The notes beneath the pieces are model-generated. The model was given only the letters and a program-made list of their open reading frames with translations. It had not been told where the DNA came from and ran no database searches. Of a stretch of 64,000 bases of DNA, positions 44,401 through 53,046 are shown piece by piece. The position numbers and the translations under genes were made by a program. Each line of letters begins with the position of its first letter. The stretch's first letter is position 1. The stretch is from Thecamonas trahens ATCC 50062 (Eukaryota > Apusozoa > Apusomonadida > Apusomonadidae), in NCBI RefSeq assembly GCF_000142905.1, contig NW_013657663.1, positions 454,501 to 518,500 of the forward strand. Direction: 5' to 3'.

Positions 44401-44524
44401 GTTTGGCTCGTCGCCAGCCATTGCGGCCGGCTTATCAGCACCATCGTCGACGTTGGCACCGAGCCGGAGGTCCAACCCTGTGATTTCGCGAACCGCGCCT
44501 GCTCCACGTAAAGCAGCTAGCTAA
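38423..44524 (+). CDS. Giant 2: FG-GAP/VCBS plus beta-helix plus Cys-rich stalk plus multi-TM receptor-like protein
   Basis: 2033 residues starting with a signal peptide (MAMTVKGAIVAMVLLLVQDA, cut near ALAS). Residues about 30-765 hold FG-GAP/VCBS loops: DVDGDGSPDLIV, DINGDSLVDVVF, DVDADSLPDIVV, DFNNDGLPDLVAG and DVNNDGFNDLLC. A PMP-like beta-helix spans about 775-1125 (VANTALGGGGGAVAV, GGGLLVTETAEGAMV, GNSARYGGAFFG). The Cys-rich stalk lies at about 1300-1455 (CSPCDEGSYSDVESIEPC, CRPCPVGAVCVGG). About eight TM segments follow to 1845, with VYLQVLGILADAPFNWP and YRQAYFWYEVALLLKRLGVV. The cytoplasmic tail ends in Ser-Arg repeats (MSRSASRSMSRSASRSRS). It is clearly a paralogue of giant 1 in layout, with a shorter propeller region. 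A 5'-UTR intron probably precedes the ATG. Confidence 0.9.
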   Translation: MAMTVKGAIVAMVLLLVQDAALASCNVDYRLPAATTLASGSQPHGVVAAVLDSGTPFLDVAYIDFGVGSVMVMTRTGGGGWNVPASIDSTRTQPRTSAVGDVDGDGSPDLIVTFAAAGSNAIVLYRNIGWDATFPVSGLLQSYAVPVGGDPDGVAIGDINGDSLVDVVFSLAIADVIGAFMGTGPGTLAAAPIDLTSALPAAPSQPSQVSIVDVDVDGINDVVYVEAFGDRVIVMAGRPDIASTLATSVAVVDSAADTPFSFDVGDVDADSLPDIVVALFAEDKIALYVNLGDLAFSSRITLASEMDAPLTVAIADLNNDGAVDVVFCATFSDVVRWIPGNGAGGFTAAPQRIDDALSGARNVIVHDFDSDGALDVMAAAFFGGEVKLYTFDPSLSPFPYGRRLISNTANGARGVDAADFDGDGATDVVSASSFDNSIVVYYGDGTGYHLGNEVSVSGVADGVESVVAADYDGDGWTDIASASSGSGAIEWWRNIGKRNWAPSPMAIGTCDGAMKMSGGDFNNDGLPDLVAGCADAPSPSISAYINGDDGSTWTVQVVYSTPLIITNMDTAVGDIDDDGFVDVLFVASSVRLVGWASNAGGTGFLPPTTIDTLAIGFTIAAALCDVDDDGDLDVISAVANGGGSAISLYTQTAPGTISSTPTDLGGSYNLPYSISCRDASGDGFPDVAVASYSSDQISWLRNRGLGDGTFEAQEILTSTSIGAYRVKIVDVNNDGFNDLLCAGNDDDTIESFIQRPVLNATPMPAALPPHPAAVPLKVTDIYTALNTASQCTPQRIELAAGSVVVGGCSADGYLTVPAGAMWTIAGPAGVAPALRPRIDCGSAGGVMFEVGAGAQLKMTDVVLAGATVGSQPSAVTGLRVSGLDATLRLERVLVTGFSSQAASELQAMSGIGGSLAAVDGGRLDALDSAFDSNVAKGVGGAVALVGSAPSAHFTNCSFVANTALGGGGGAVAVLGSSASVVFDSGSTLASNSAPYGSGGGLLVTETAEGAMVAVNQTQIDDNVAGKLGGGVAVFEPLGCSVRLGAGALVSNNEARAGGGVSAVHAGYYEPERTDFVAADLPRAAAASLPDHSVVVLGIGAVISGNSARYGGAFFGCGAHIDASAAVASAPPTASVGGGVGFFCVDANNTLPSPALWLSAPAGGVAGASAGGYGDMYATPPVALAVEETTPGVTASGMVFGRGTLSASDGLGQQVVDAGLSLGVAPLDSHVIVTGAERGVAFVAVDGLAHLELISAAADGSLLPLDASLKLSLVRSSEETADPEVSTSVTMRITACPRGLGSDTQSALASNVLVCSPCDEGSYSDVESIEPCRAIPACPAFSLRPGSANTTHLVACMCKAGTWSPEAPLVTACRPCPVGAVCVGGGERPKAMYGWKLIDTATFRFAECPIASACRGGFVEPECGPTYNPDSYLCRQCAANSYRSRDGGCVKCPQAAISRLYLFVGLAAGIAFGSVIVIAAATRAIKAETEDDALLMSESQAAARIAASASAMTLAARNVVMHAMRRKPIPHALGVAFVYLQVLGILADAPFNWPESPVGRILRTANVANIDLGMFATDCTIKDFGTRYAFSVLAPAAFFCLVGLFVAGIKSLPRCFSCVADTHLDRVSGWTLGGRLLFSFGPLLYIPLSRAALVFFDCTKLPNGKYYLDANLDEECGSEAWLALLPLAILAVIAYVVALPALFGVVLWRNRKSLSSTEVLMRYGPIYTAYRQAYFWYEVALLLKRLGVVATALFFSRVDVWLFTLLVGIFMVSGAFQLKHEPFFFPLHNQLETRLNGAVLVLLGCGVLFWADKFYNRMTYLAIVVIAVASIGFSVVLLVTTSFREVRATFRYHRRRRRTRQAPGEGELDINALSIRDEVFLSLLARHVSDLENPALSSPLLDVQSRFETRRKPPLLPGLASGSSSELTDSSSGDGSLAEAVDATRMVTFVEPVGSTCSSSDSLSISLAPSASQSMSRSASRSMSRSASRSRSPAFGSSPAIAAGLSAPSSTLAPSRRSNPVISRTAPAPRKAAS
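44330..44400 (+). repeat. TCGCGGTC-type repeat coding Ser-Arg tail of giant 2
   Basis: Near-perfect units of tcgatgtcgcgatcagca and variants code MSRSA/SRS repeats close to the C-terminus. Confidence 0.75.
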
Positions 44525-45094
44525 GCGCAGATAAAAAACAATTGACCACTACTCTGATGATGTTGATGCCTTTGCTGTGCTGATGGGGCACGGCGGGCGA
44601 CAAAAAAAAGGTTGCCGCGGTAATCAAACGAACGAACAATCGAGCAAACGTCAAGTCGAACGTATGAATAATGGACGGTTCGGTTCATGTAGCTTTCAGG
44701 CGAATTGGGCAAAGTGCGACACGAGGCCGGCCAAGGGGGGAGAGGGGCAGGCAGCAGGGGGGGAGGGAGAGGGGGGGGGGGAAAGGAGTAACACTACGCT
44801 CTACCAGAAGCCCCCGCCTCCCTCTTCGACATAGAGTATACAGGTAGAGTTGGTTTCGAGGTAGTTCTGTTTTTTTGTGAGCTTACTGCCTTCTCTGTAC
44901 CCCTCTCCAGTTGACGGACCGGCTAGCCAGAAGGTGGCCAGAGGCAAAGTCAGCCAAGCAGACGACGAGAACAGCGACAAGCAGCAGGACCAAGACCAGG
45001 ACCAGAACCAGGACCAGGACCAGGACCAGGACCAAGACCAGGACCAACAGCAAGAACAGCTACCAACTACGACTTAGGTCAAAGACGTCAGACG
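44525..45094. other. Intergenic region with (GACCAG)n repeat
   Basis: 570 bases before the ASH-RhoGAP gene. It holds a G/A-rich tract (44745-44785), an acceptor-like CTCTCCAG ending at 44910, and a hexamer repeat of GACCAG/GACCAA units (44985-45055). The hexamer could code Asp-Gln repeats in one frame, but that frame stops before the gene. A 5'-UTR exon is the simpler reading. Confidence 0.45.
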
Positions 45095-46992
45095 ATGGAG
45101 CACATGCCACCGCCACCGGATGACATTCCCCCGCCACCTATGGTGACGGGAGAGTTCCTTCCCCCTCCGCCGCTCGAGGACCTAAACGTAGGAGGAGACG
45201 GTCTCCCACCGCCAGACGTCACTGCTTTGCCTGTTGACCTGCCGCTACCTGACTTTGGCGTTGCCTCGGACGTTCCGCCACCGCCTGACCTGGACGAGCT
45301 GGCTGAGCCGGACAACGTCAACAAGATCGATCTGCTGCCGACGATGGCTGGAGGCGATGTCGGTACGGGTAGCGCGGCCGGGGCCGGGGCCGAGGCTGAT
45401 GGCGTCGGGGGAACTTTCCGCTGCCACCGGATGACTCGCCCGCTCCACCGCCACAGGGAGGCGGCCTTGACTTTATTCCGCCGCCGCCGGACGACGAGGC
45501 ACCGCCGCCGCCGACGCATGCTACTGCGGATGGCGAGGAGAGCGGAGGGAGCATGGTGCCAGCAGGCGGTGATGCGGGAGCCGACGCTGCCGTTGGCGGC
45601 AGCGAGTATGCCGGGGCCGACATCGAGTCGTCGGCCGGACCGTCGTCGCTGGGTACTTGGGACGGCGAAGAGTCGTCGTTTGACGCGTCGGTCTATGCCA
45701 AGTCGTCCAAGCTCATGGATCCGCTGGGCGCGGCAGCGGCGGCGACCAAGGCGCATAACCTTCCGGCGATGGATATCGAGCCGCTCAAGGGCCGGAGTGT
45801 GGCTGAGCTGCTAAGCGAGTTTCCGACGCCACCGGGAGTGGTGATCGACGAAGGCCTATCCGAGGCGGAGGAGCTGGAGAAGTTCCAGGCGTTGATGGTG
45901 CGAGCGTGTAAGGGCGCGAACTTGATTGCGGCGTCGGAGCGGACGGAGCTCGACGAGTGGATGGTGAAGAAGGCACCAGCGACGGTGGAGTCGCTGCAGC
46001 GCGAGGTGCACCAGTCGTTCCTCAAGGGCGCCAAGGGCCTCGGCAAGTCGATTGCCAAAAAGGTGACCAAGTCGAACATCCCCGTGGTCGAGCTCTCCAA
46101 GTACTGGCTCGACTTTGGCGGGTACTCGCGGAGCAACGTGTGCCCGCTGGCGCGCGAGCTCACGCAGACGATCAAGGTGACGAACAAGACGAAGAACAAG
46201 GCCAAGCTGAGCCTCATCATGCCTGCCGAGACGTATGGGTACACGTTTATTGCGGACGTGACCGAGGCGCTGCTGAAGAAGAAGCAGTCTGTGGACATCA
46301 CATTCTCGCTCAAGGTCGACAAGGGCTCTGCGGTCATCACGCACGTGGTGGTGGTCGAGGTGGAGGGCGGAGCGCGGCATCTTGTGCCGATCAACATTGT
46401 GGCGGAGGACTCTGTGTTTGGCATTCCGCACGAGCAGCAGATCGTGGTGGAGGACAACGGGTTTTCCATCCCGCAGCCGCTGGCGCTCCTCCGGGCGGCG
46501 TTTCTGGCCAACGGTGGGCTCACGCACTCGAACATCTTCCGCGGCTCGGTCCTCGAAGACGAGCTGCAAGATACCAAGGACTTGCTCAACCGCAAGCAGT
46601 TTACCGCCAACTCGACAACCAACATCGAGATCATCGCGGCGCTGATCAAGGTCTGGTACCGCGAGTGCGAGCCGAACCTGCTCAACACGGTCCCCATCGA
46701 GTCGTTTGACGCATGCGACTCGGAGGCGCAGTGTCTCGAGCTTCTCGAGTCAATTCCCGAGCCGCACCTCAACCTCCTCAAGTACCTGCTTGTCTTTCTT
46801 GCAGACGTCGCTCGCAACGAGTCGGTCAACGGCATGTCCGTCCGCAACCTCTCCATCGCCATGGCGCCGAATCTCATCAACCTCGACGACATCTCGCCCA
46901 TCGAGGCGCTCACTATCTCGCAGCGCGTTGTCGGCTGGCTCTATATGTGCCTCTCGTCGACGCTGCACACGCTCGCTCTCTCGACCACGTAA
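45095..46992 (+). CDS. ASH (MSP-like) plus RhoGAP protein with Pro-rich N-terminus, single-base frame break
   Basis: The start MEHMPPPPDDIPPPP opens a Pro/Asp-rich region. At the G5 run 45407-45411 the frame breaks; one more G would join it to FPLPPDDSPAPPPQGG and the rest. The assembled protein would be about 633 residues. The ASH/MSP-like domain begins LSKYWLDFGGYSRSN and ends VEVEGGARHLVPINIVAEDS, as in OCRL/INPP5B. A RhoGAP domain follows (FGIPHEQQIVVEDNG to the end). HSNIFRGSVLEDE supplies the Arg finger in the usual GIFR position. SVRNLSIAMAPNL matches the conserved late RhoGAP helix. It should bind and perhaps switch off Rho/Rac GTPases. There is no inositol phosphatase domain, so it is an OCRL-like tail without the enzyme. 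Confidence 0.85.
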
Positions 46993-47053
46993 CGGCCTGT
47001 AAATGAGCAGCGAGCGAACACAACACACATGCACCCATGTGACGATCTTCATC

Positions 47054-47350
47054 TCACTTGAACCAAACGGAAACAGGCTCGCCATCAACAACAGCACCAT
47101 CCATGCGCTCAACGGCCAGGGCAGCACCAGCTGAGCGGGTAAAGGCAACATCAAAGGTACCAGGCCCAACAGCCTCGACAGCAGCCACGGCACCAAAGGA
47201 AGCCATCATCTCAGCCACATGCTCAGACTCGACACGCTCCGACAGACCCGTCAGCCAAATGCTCGCCATAGACTGGGTCCCTTCGCCACCGCTCCCGCCA
47301 CCACCCATACGTGTGCTTGTTTTCATGCCGCTACCTGTAGTCTTCTTCAT
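47054..47350 (-). CDS. Small single-RRM protein
   Basis: 98 residues. After a Gly/Thr-rich start, one RRM fills the protein: SIWLTGLSERVESEHVAEMM (RNP2-like strand and helix), then GTFDVAFTRSAGAALAVERM (RNP1-like strand and helix) and a last strand EPVSVWFK. RNP1 is degenerate, so RNA binding may be weak, or it may be a protein-interaction RRM. It is convergent with the RhoGAP gene (61 bases between stops). The target is unknown. Its short length is compatible with a complete gene; an added exon cannot be excluded. Confidence 0.65.
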   Translation of the reverse strand: MKKTTGSGMKTSTRMGGGGSGGEGTQSMASIWLTGLSERVESEHVAEMMASFGAVAAVEAVGPGTFDVAFTRSAGAALAVERMDGAVVDGEPVSVWFK

Positions 47351-48115
47351 GTTGCCCTTTGTCCTGCTGTCCGCCCCTTCGAGTCGAGTCTAGCCTCCCT
47401 TGGCTTGTGTCGTCGTCGCCGGCGCGCCCGTCGACGCAGCCTGACTCGGCCGACTATTTTGCGTTGACTTGCGATTCGGCGACGACATCGAGGGATATGT
47501 CAAATGCTGATCGTAGTTGTACGCGCATAGACGGGAGAGAGCAGGCGGAGATGAGAAGATCAAGGTGCGTGTGGGGGGGGGGGGGAGGGACTTGGTCGAG
47601 GATGTGGTGCAATCTAAAAATCGTGATCAAGTGGCGAGCTTGGGACGGATTCCAGAAGCGATGCCAATGTCGATACTCTATGCGGTTGTTGGCAAGATAG
47701 AATGGTTTCGAGGTAGACGGGGCCTAAGAGGGTACATGGTGACAGTAGGAGAAGCATGGCGTTGTTTGCGGGCGAGATCGAGATACGGAGAGTCAGATTG
47801 TGATTAACTCTTAGACCCATTTATTGTTGCACCCAGCCAACACCTCCGCACACCCCGATCCATTCACGTGCAACTACCCCTGCTCCCAACACCCACACCA
47901 GAGCCAGCCCCCACCAGCTTTGCCTCTTGCTCGTCTTCCCTGTCGCCTCCTTCCCCGCCCATTGCCCAGATCAAGCCTTGCCGAAGTAGCTACGATTAAC
48001 TGTTGTTCCGTTTATTGTTCCGGCGACCGTTGGCTGGGACTCGCGGCCACACTCAACTCCAGGAGCGGACGACGGCGAGTGGAGGAGAAGGGCGAGGCTC
48101 TGGAGGTGGAGCAGG
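47351..48115. promoter_or_regulatory. Divergent intergenic region
   Basis: It lies between the RRM gene start (minus) and the flavodoxin-like gene start (plus) and should hold both promoters. A G run lies at about 47573-47584. No gene or RNA signal is seen. Confidence 0.5.
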
Positions 48116-49845
48116 ATGAAGGTGCTCATTGTCAACTGTCATCCGGATACCTCTGACGTGGGTCAGGCAGTCTTCCATGAGTTTGAGGAGGCTGTGCGGA
48201 ACTCACTGGCTTCGACAGGCGACGTGGTGGAGGTCCATGTTGCGGGCATGGACGATTTGGACGATTATTTGTACATTTCTCCTGCCAATTCGAGTCTGGC
48301 GCCGATGCCGAAGCGATTGAAGGAGAGTTTGATGGACAAGCGGGCACTGCTGTTGTTTGATCGATTGGATATGATCTTCATCGATGGCCCACACGTCCTT
48401 GCTCCGTGGGCTCCGGCTGCCCGCAAAGCCTTTGTCCTCCTTCACATGTGCTTTGAGACTGGCAAATGCCTCTTCGGCTCGGCCTTTACCGCACACATGC
48501 TGACATACATGGCAGCTACGGGCGGGGTTTACGAACGGGTTGGATGGTCAGGATCTGTGGGCGGGAAGCTCGATCAGCTCAACACGCTCTCGTCGTCGCG
48601 ATCGCGGTTTCTCAACAACGAGACCGGCGATGTGTACCGTAAGGTGAGCTCGGCGCCTGCGCCTGTGTGGGAGCCGGTCTTCAACGTCGGTCTGCGGCAG
48701 CACTCGTCGCGGAACCGATCGCACATCCGGTACACGCCGCGGATTCCGTCGTCCAGGGTAAGTTTGCGGTGAGTGTTGATCCTGCGGTCCGCAACGAGAC
48801 GTCGCGGATCAACGTCCACTTTCGGGCGCATTGGCTCTTTGCCGACATGACCTCGAACGAATTTACGGTCCCTGCCAAGCACTCGTGGGACATCTGCCTC
48901 TCGCCGCTAGCGCCGGTCGCAGTCGACGTCCTCGCCGCCAACGACTGGACGCCGACCATCATCGAGTACGGGCACATTGTGGCGTGCAAGTTTGACGTGA
49001 CACCAAAGGCTGAGGCCACCGTCCTTCTGCTACACAACTACGTGCGGCACAAGTACTCGCTGATGCGCAAGGTCTCGCACCTCGAGTTCATCTCACAGCT
49101 CTCATACCAGCAGACGCTACAGGAGGGCTCGTCGCTGGCGACGGCGCGATCGGCGGCGCTGCGGTCTGTGCGGTCACGCACACAGGCGTCGCGGGCATCA
49201 GTGCCGTCGGCTTTCTCGCCGTCGGCGACATCACCAGGTTCGGCGTCACTGACCGCCGAAACCGAGCACGGTGCGCTGCCTGAGCTCGCGGCGTTCCGGC
49301 CGCCGGACCTGCCGACTTCCAAGTGGAAGATGATGCAGGAGGAGGCGGCGCTGAATGGCGGTGGTGGAGCAATGCAGATCTTTGTGGAGACATGCGAGGC
49401 ACCGCTAGCTCGTGAGCCGGGGGAGTGGCAGGCTGCGCCGTCAACGACGTTGCGGTATGCGGTCAATCCGCTGTGGCTTGTCCGCATGGGCGCCACCAAG
49501 GATGTTGGCCGCGAGACGCCACTGGACTCGTTGGTGAGCGAGGCTAGCTGCGACAGCCTGACGTCGTCGCGGTTTGTGCCGCGGCCACCGACAACAGCGT
49601 CGCCATCGCGACGATCATCGCTGCGCGGGGGGCGCGCCAAGTGGGAGGCGTCCAAGTCGCGCGCTTTACATGCATCAGGACGTCCGCCTGTCCGGGTCGT
49701 CCGCGTCCCAACCGGCCGCAGAAAACCATACTCGTCGTGGGCCAAGTTCCGTGCCCGCCACGCACACGCCGATATCGGCGAGGCCATGTCGTACCGCTTC
49801 CCGGAAGCCGACTTTGTGGCCACGCAGTCGACCAAGGTTGTTTAG
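48116..49845 (+). CDS. Flavodoxin-like fold protein with a second beta-rich domain, frame break or tiny intron inside
   Basis: The first part (48116 to about 48757) starts MKVLIVNCHPDTSDVGQA, the beta-P-loop of NAD(P)H:quinone-reductase-type flavodoxin folds, with FDRLDMIFIDGPHVLAPWAP and LFGSAFTAHMLTYMAATGG later. At 48756-48758 (GGG before TAAGT) the frame changes. One extra G gives SSRGKFAVSVDPAVRNE and a 576-residue protein. Alternatively a 41-base intron (48758-48798, GTAAGT...GAG) gives 562 residues. The second part (FRAHWLFADMTSNEF, WDICLSPLAPVAVDVL, FDVTPKAEATVLLL) looks like a beta-sandwich. A Ser/Arg-rich tail follows. I know no family with this pair. Whether FMN is bound cannot be told. 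Confidence 0.65.
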
Positions 49846-50353
49846 CGGTAAGTGAAAGCATATGTAGTCCACCCGATTGCATGTGTCGTGCTATCGTTGG
49901 CGTCGATTGAGGCACGTCGGACGTGATCATGACGAGTACGGTGCTCCTCGTCTGCAGTCTTGAGGCCTCTGCGACCAGGTCGATCGAGACTGACGAGCAC
50001 CTTGTCGTGAAGCGGGCAGCGGTGCGATCGTGAGCAGAAGAAGGAATACACCTTGCTCACAGGCCATACCATGGCCTCCTTGATGCCACATGCCTCGCAC
50101 TCTCCTCGGCCTCTCTGATGGCGTCCAGTCCACCCGTGCTATTCCTGTGCGTGCAGCACCCAGTTGGCGGGCACACTCAACTGTGGCCACAGCCACAGCC
50201 ACAGCCACAGCCACAGCCACAGCCACAGCCACACGGCCACACAGAAGCAGACGCAGACGCAGACACATACAAAGACGAAGACGAAGACGAAGGGAGACAG
50301 TCTCTTCCGTCCGAGGGAGCGTTCCTGTGGATTGTGACCGTGGTTGGGTCGTG
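49846..50353. promoter_or_regulatory. Intergenic region with GCCACA repeat
   Basis: 508 bases between two plus-strand genes. It has a (CCACAG)n tract at about 50182-50235 and GAAGAC units at 50274-50290. No gene is visible; the transporter promoter should lie here. Confidence 0.5.
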
Positions 50354-50469
50354 ATGGACAGGAGTGCTGCTGCTGCGCTCGGATATGGTATGTGGTTTTG
50401 TTGCAGATTAAGACGAGGGGAAGAGGTGGGGAGGGGGGTACTCATGGTGAGAATGGGGGATCGGATGAT

Positions 50470-50505
<36 letters not shown>

Positions 50506-51684
50506 TGGGCACGATGGCGTGCCCGCACATGGCTGTGGTCGATCTGGTGGCGGTCGACCACATGGCTGTCATCGATCTGGTTCACATGGTTGTGATTGAT
50601 CTTGTGGTGTCGACCACATGGCTGTGATCGATCTCGTGGTGGTCGACCACATGGTTGTGATCGATCTTGTGGTGTCGACCACATGGCTGTCATCGATCTG
50701 GTTCACATGGTTGTGATCGATCTGGTGACATCGTGCATGGTACACATCGCCTGGATCTCAGCTGTCGTCAACTCGTGTGTCATGCTGTTTAATAAGCACA
50801 CGTTTCTTCCCTTTGGCTTCCACTTTATGCCCGCCACTATCTTTTGCCAGCTGATAGTGACCTGCATGGGCCTGCTTGCCGCCCGCGCCGCAGGTCTTGT
50901 CTCCTTCCCGCCCCCAAACCGTTCGGTCATCTCTGTCTACACACCGATCGCCATCTCGTACGCTTTCTCCTCACTTCTATCCCTCATTGCGCTGCATAGC
51001 CTCCCGCTGCTGGTATTCGCGGTCCTGAAGCGTTGCAACGTTGTTGGCGTACTCGTTGCTCAGCGCGTAGTCTTTGGCACCGCCATTCCACCCGCTCGCG
51101 CCACCTTTGCGCTGATCATCGCCTTTGGTGCCGGCCTTGCCGTCGGCGGCGCAGAGTCCGGCGTTAATGCTCTCGGCCTGGTTGCTGCCGTTGGCGCTAT
51201 TGCATCGCGCGCCGTGCATCTGCTGCTGGTCTCGGCCCGTGCCCGTGCCCGCTCGCCTGTGCCTGAGAGCGCAGACCGATCGCTAAGCAAGGATGACGAC
51301 TCGATCGTCACGCTCATCTTTTACTCGTGCGCACTCTCGCTCCCGCTAATGGCGCTCATTGCAGCGGCGTCAACAGACTGGACAGCGCTACGTGCTTACC
51401 AGTTCTGGGGCGAACCGGCATTCATTGTCGCCCTCGCCATCTTTCTCGTCGAGGGCATCGTGCTTCAGACAACGCTTCTGGTCTGCACCATGCGGACTTC
51501 TGCGCTCACCACCGCCGTCGTTTCCAATCTCAAGCTGCCGATCGTCACCTTGTTGTCGCTTGCTTTTGTCGGCAGCCTCGACTTTGTGGCCCAGCCTCGC
51601 ATTGCTCGCTTCATCGCAGGCATGGCCGTCTGTACACTTGGCGGCCTTGGATACACATGGGCAGCTCTCAGCGCCAAGGCGTAG
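50354..51684 (+). CDS. DMT-superfamily transporter (nucleotide-sugar / triose-phosphate translocator type)
   Basis: Exon 1 (50354-50387) codes MDRSAAAALGY. The intron is 50388-50761 (donor GTATGT, acceptor CTCAG, phase 1). Exon 2 (50762-51684) begins VVNSCVMLFNKHTFLPFGF after the joined Ala. Total 318 residues, typical for SLC35/TPT members, with about 9-10 TM segments. The N-terminal NSCVMLFNKHTF fits the family's NS...NK signature, and LKRCNVVGVLVAQRVVFG fits the KR in the middle. It should exchange a nucleotide sugar or phosphate sugar across a Golgi/ER membrane; the substrate is unknown. A longer first exon reading through the repeats (from about 50596) is open but gives repetitive sequence, so I prefer the spliced start. 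Its stop is 5 bases from the stop of the convergent gene. Confidence 0.85.
50520..50740 (+). repeat. Tandem array with GTCGAC, CATG and ATCGAT palindromes inside the transporter intron
   Basis: About six units of 24-36 bases read as cacatggctgtgatcgatct plus ggtggtcgac with small changes. A GT microsatellite (50470-50504) precedes it. It lies inside the inferred first intron. Confidence 0.85.
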
Positions 51685-51689
51685 CGGCC

Positions 51690-52610
51690 TCACGGCGCAG
51701 GCGCCATTGCGACCACCAGGTCGTCGCCGTCGTCACTCGAATCAAACGATGACCGCGAAAAGTCGTCCATCGCCACATCATCAGCCGCCGGCTCGGTGTC
51801 ACCTTCACCAGAGCCGCCTCTACCGAGCTCACCACGCTCCACAGCCGCATCCGGTCGCGGTGTTGGTGTGGCGGCTGTGCTCTCTCCGCCGTCGGCTGCT
51901 GCGTCGGACGGGCCGGCGGCATCGTCACCAGCGGCAGCGTCCTCGCCGCCGTCACTATTGGCCTCGCCTCCGTCGGCACCGCCACGCTGCCGGGGATCGC
52001 CCAGCGCCGCCAATGCGGCGGCGCGCCGCTCTTGGTGGTTGGCGACGATGCGGCGAAGGACTTGCTGGCGGTCGCGCTGTTGGGTGCAGTCCTGGCGGAT
52101 GGACCGGATGAGGACGGCGGTAAAGACAATGCCGAGAATCCAGTTGATGGGAAAGAGGATGAACGAGAATACATTCCACGTCGAGTACGTGGGCCGGATC
52201 GACGCCGCCTCGACGCTGTTCGGATCAAACCAGCACTCATGGACAGCTTGCGTTCTCAGAGGGACAATGGCTAGGGTCGAGAGCTCAAACGGTGAGCCGT
52301 CGTCGTTGGGAGCACAGCCCCACAGGACCCGGCACAGGCGCTCAAACTCCTTCTTGTCCAAATCCTCCACAGTGTATGAAGTGGCCACCGTTCTTGCATC
52401 AACATTGTACTCCACATTGAGCATGACCGAGTACGTCGGTGATGACAGCGAGTCGTACGGCCTCACCCAACCCTCGCTCACCGAGCAACTCGTCGGCCTG
52501 TACGAGGTGACCTGATAAATGACGTCCACAGAAGTCCAAATGAGGAGAATGGCCACAAGGAGGTTGATAAAGGCCAGATACGCAAAGGCGAGCTTGGCCA
52601 TCAGCGACAT
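51690..52610 (-). CDS. Two-TM membrane protein, function unknown
   Basis: 306 residues from MSLMAKLAFAYLAF; an upstream in-frame ATG (52751) would add 47 residues of poor quality. TM1 is at residues 6-27 (LAFAYLAFINLLVAILLIW), then a roughly 120-residue lumenal or outer loop with several Cys (CSVSEGW, LCRVLWGCAP, HECWFDP). TM2 lies near 160-182 (FSFILFPINWILGIVFTAVL). The cytoplasmic tail is acidic, Ala/Gly-rich and disordered. The loop-between-two-TM layout resembles DUF3592-type proteins, but I would not name the family. The 3' end nearly abuts the transporter gene. Confidence 0.75.
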   Translation of the reverse strand: MSLMAKLAFAYLAFINLLVAILLIWTSVDVIYQVTSYRPTSCSVSEGWVRPYDSLSSPTYSVMLNVEYNVDARTVATSYTVEDLDKKEFERLCRVLWGCAPNDDGSPFELSTLAIVPLRTQAVHECWFDPNSVEAASIRPTYSTWNVFSFILFPINWILGIVFTAVLIRSIRQDCTQQRDRQQVLRRIVANHQERRAAALAALGDPRQRGGADGGEANSDGGEDAAAGDDAAGPSDAAADGGESTAATPTPRPDAAVERGELGRGGSGEGDTEPAADDVAMDDFSRSSFDSSDDGDDLVVAMAPAP

Positions 52611-53046
52611 ACATGATCCAGGATCGTTGACTCCGTTCCCGCCATGTCTCCGGATAACCACTACCTCCGCCATTCCCGCCAGTCCCGCCAGCCCCCGCCA
52701 TGCCCGCCAGCCGTCCACCACCGTCCGACATGGCCCATCCCCGCCACCCATACAGCCAAGCCAAAGTCACCGAGCCCAACACGAGCCAAAGCCACAGTCA
52801 CAACCACATGTAGTCATACACCATGAGTCTCCCTCTGTCCACTTTCCCGCTCTCTACATGTCGGCATTCCCTTCATTGGGACGTACGCATGGTGGTTGTC
52901 GGTGTTGCCCGGTGGAGGTGCAGGTGGCAACCGAGTCAAATGTCCGTCACCTCCTCGCCCCGCCCCCCCCCCCCCGCCCCCCCCCCCCCGACGCTCCACT
53001 TATGCTTGCTTTCATATCATACGCATATGGTTGCCTACACATTGTC
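52611..53046. other. Intergenic region with CCCGCCAG-type repeats and C runs
   Basis: It lies between two minus-strand genes. Imperfect cccgccatt/cccgccagt units occur at 52655-52705 and C13 runs at 52963-52975 and 52977-52989. No gene is visible. Confidence 0.55.

Noticed and set aside
50520-50740. CRISPR-like or mobile-element array
   Set aside because: Units are contiguous and variable with no spacers, lie inside a eukaryotic intron, and have no terminal inverted repeats or transposase.
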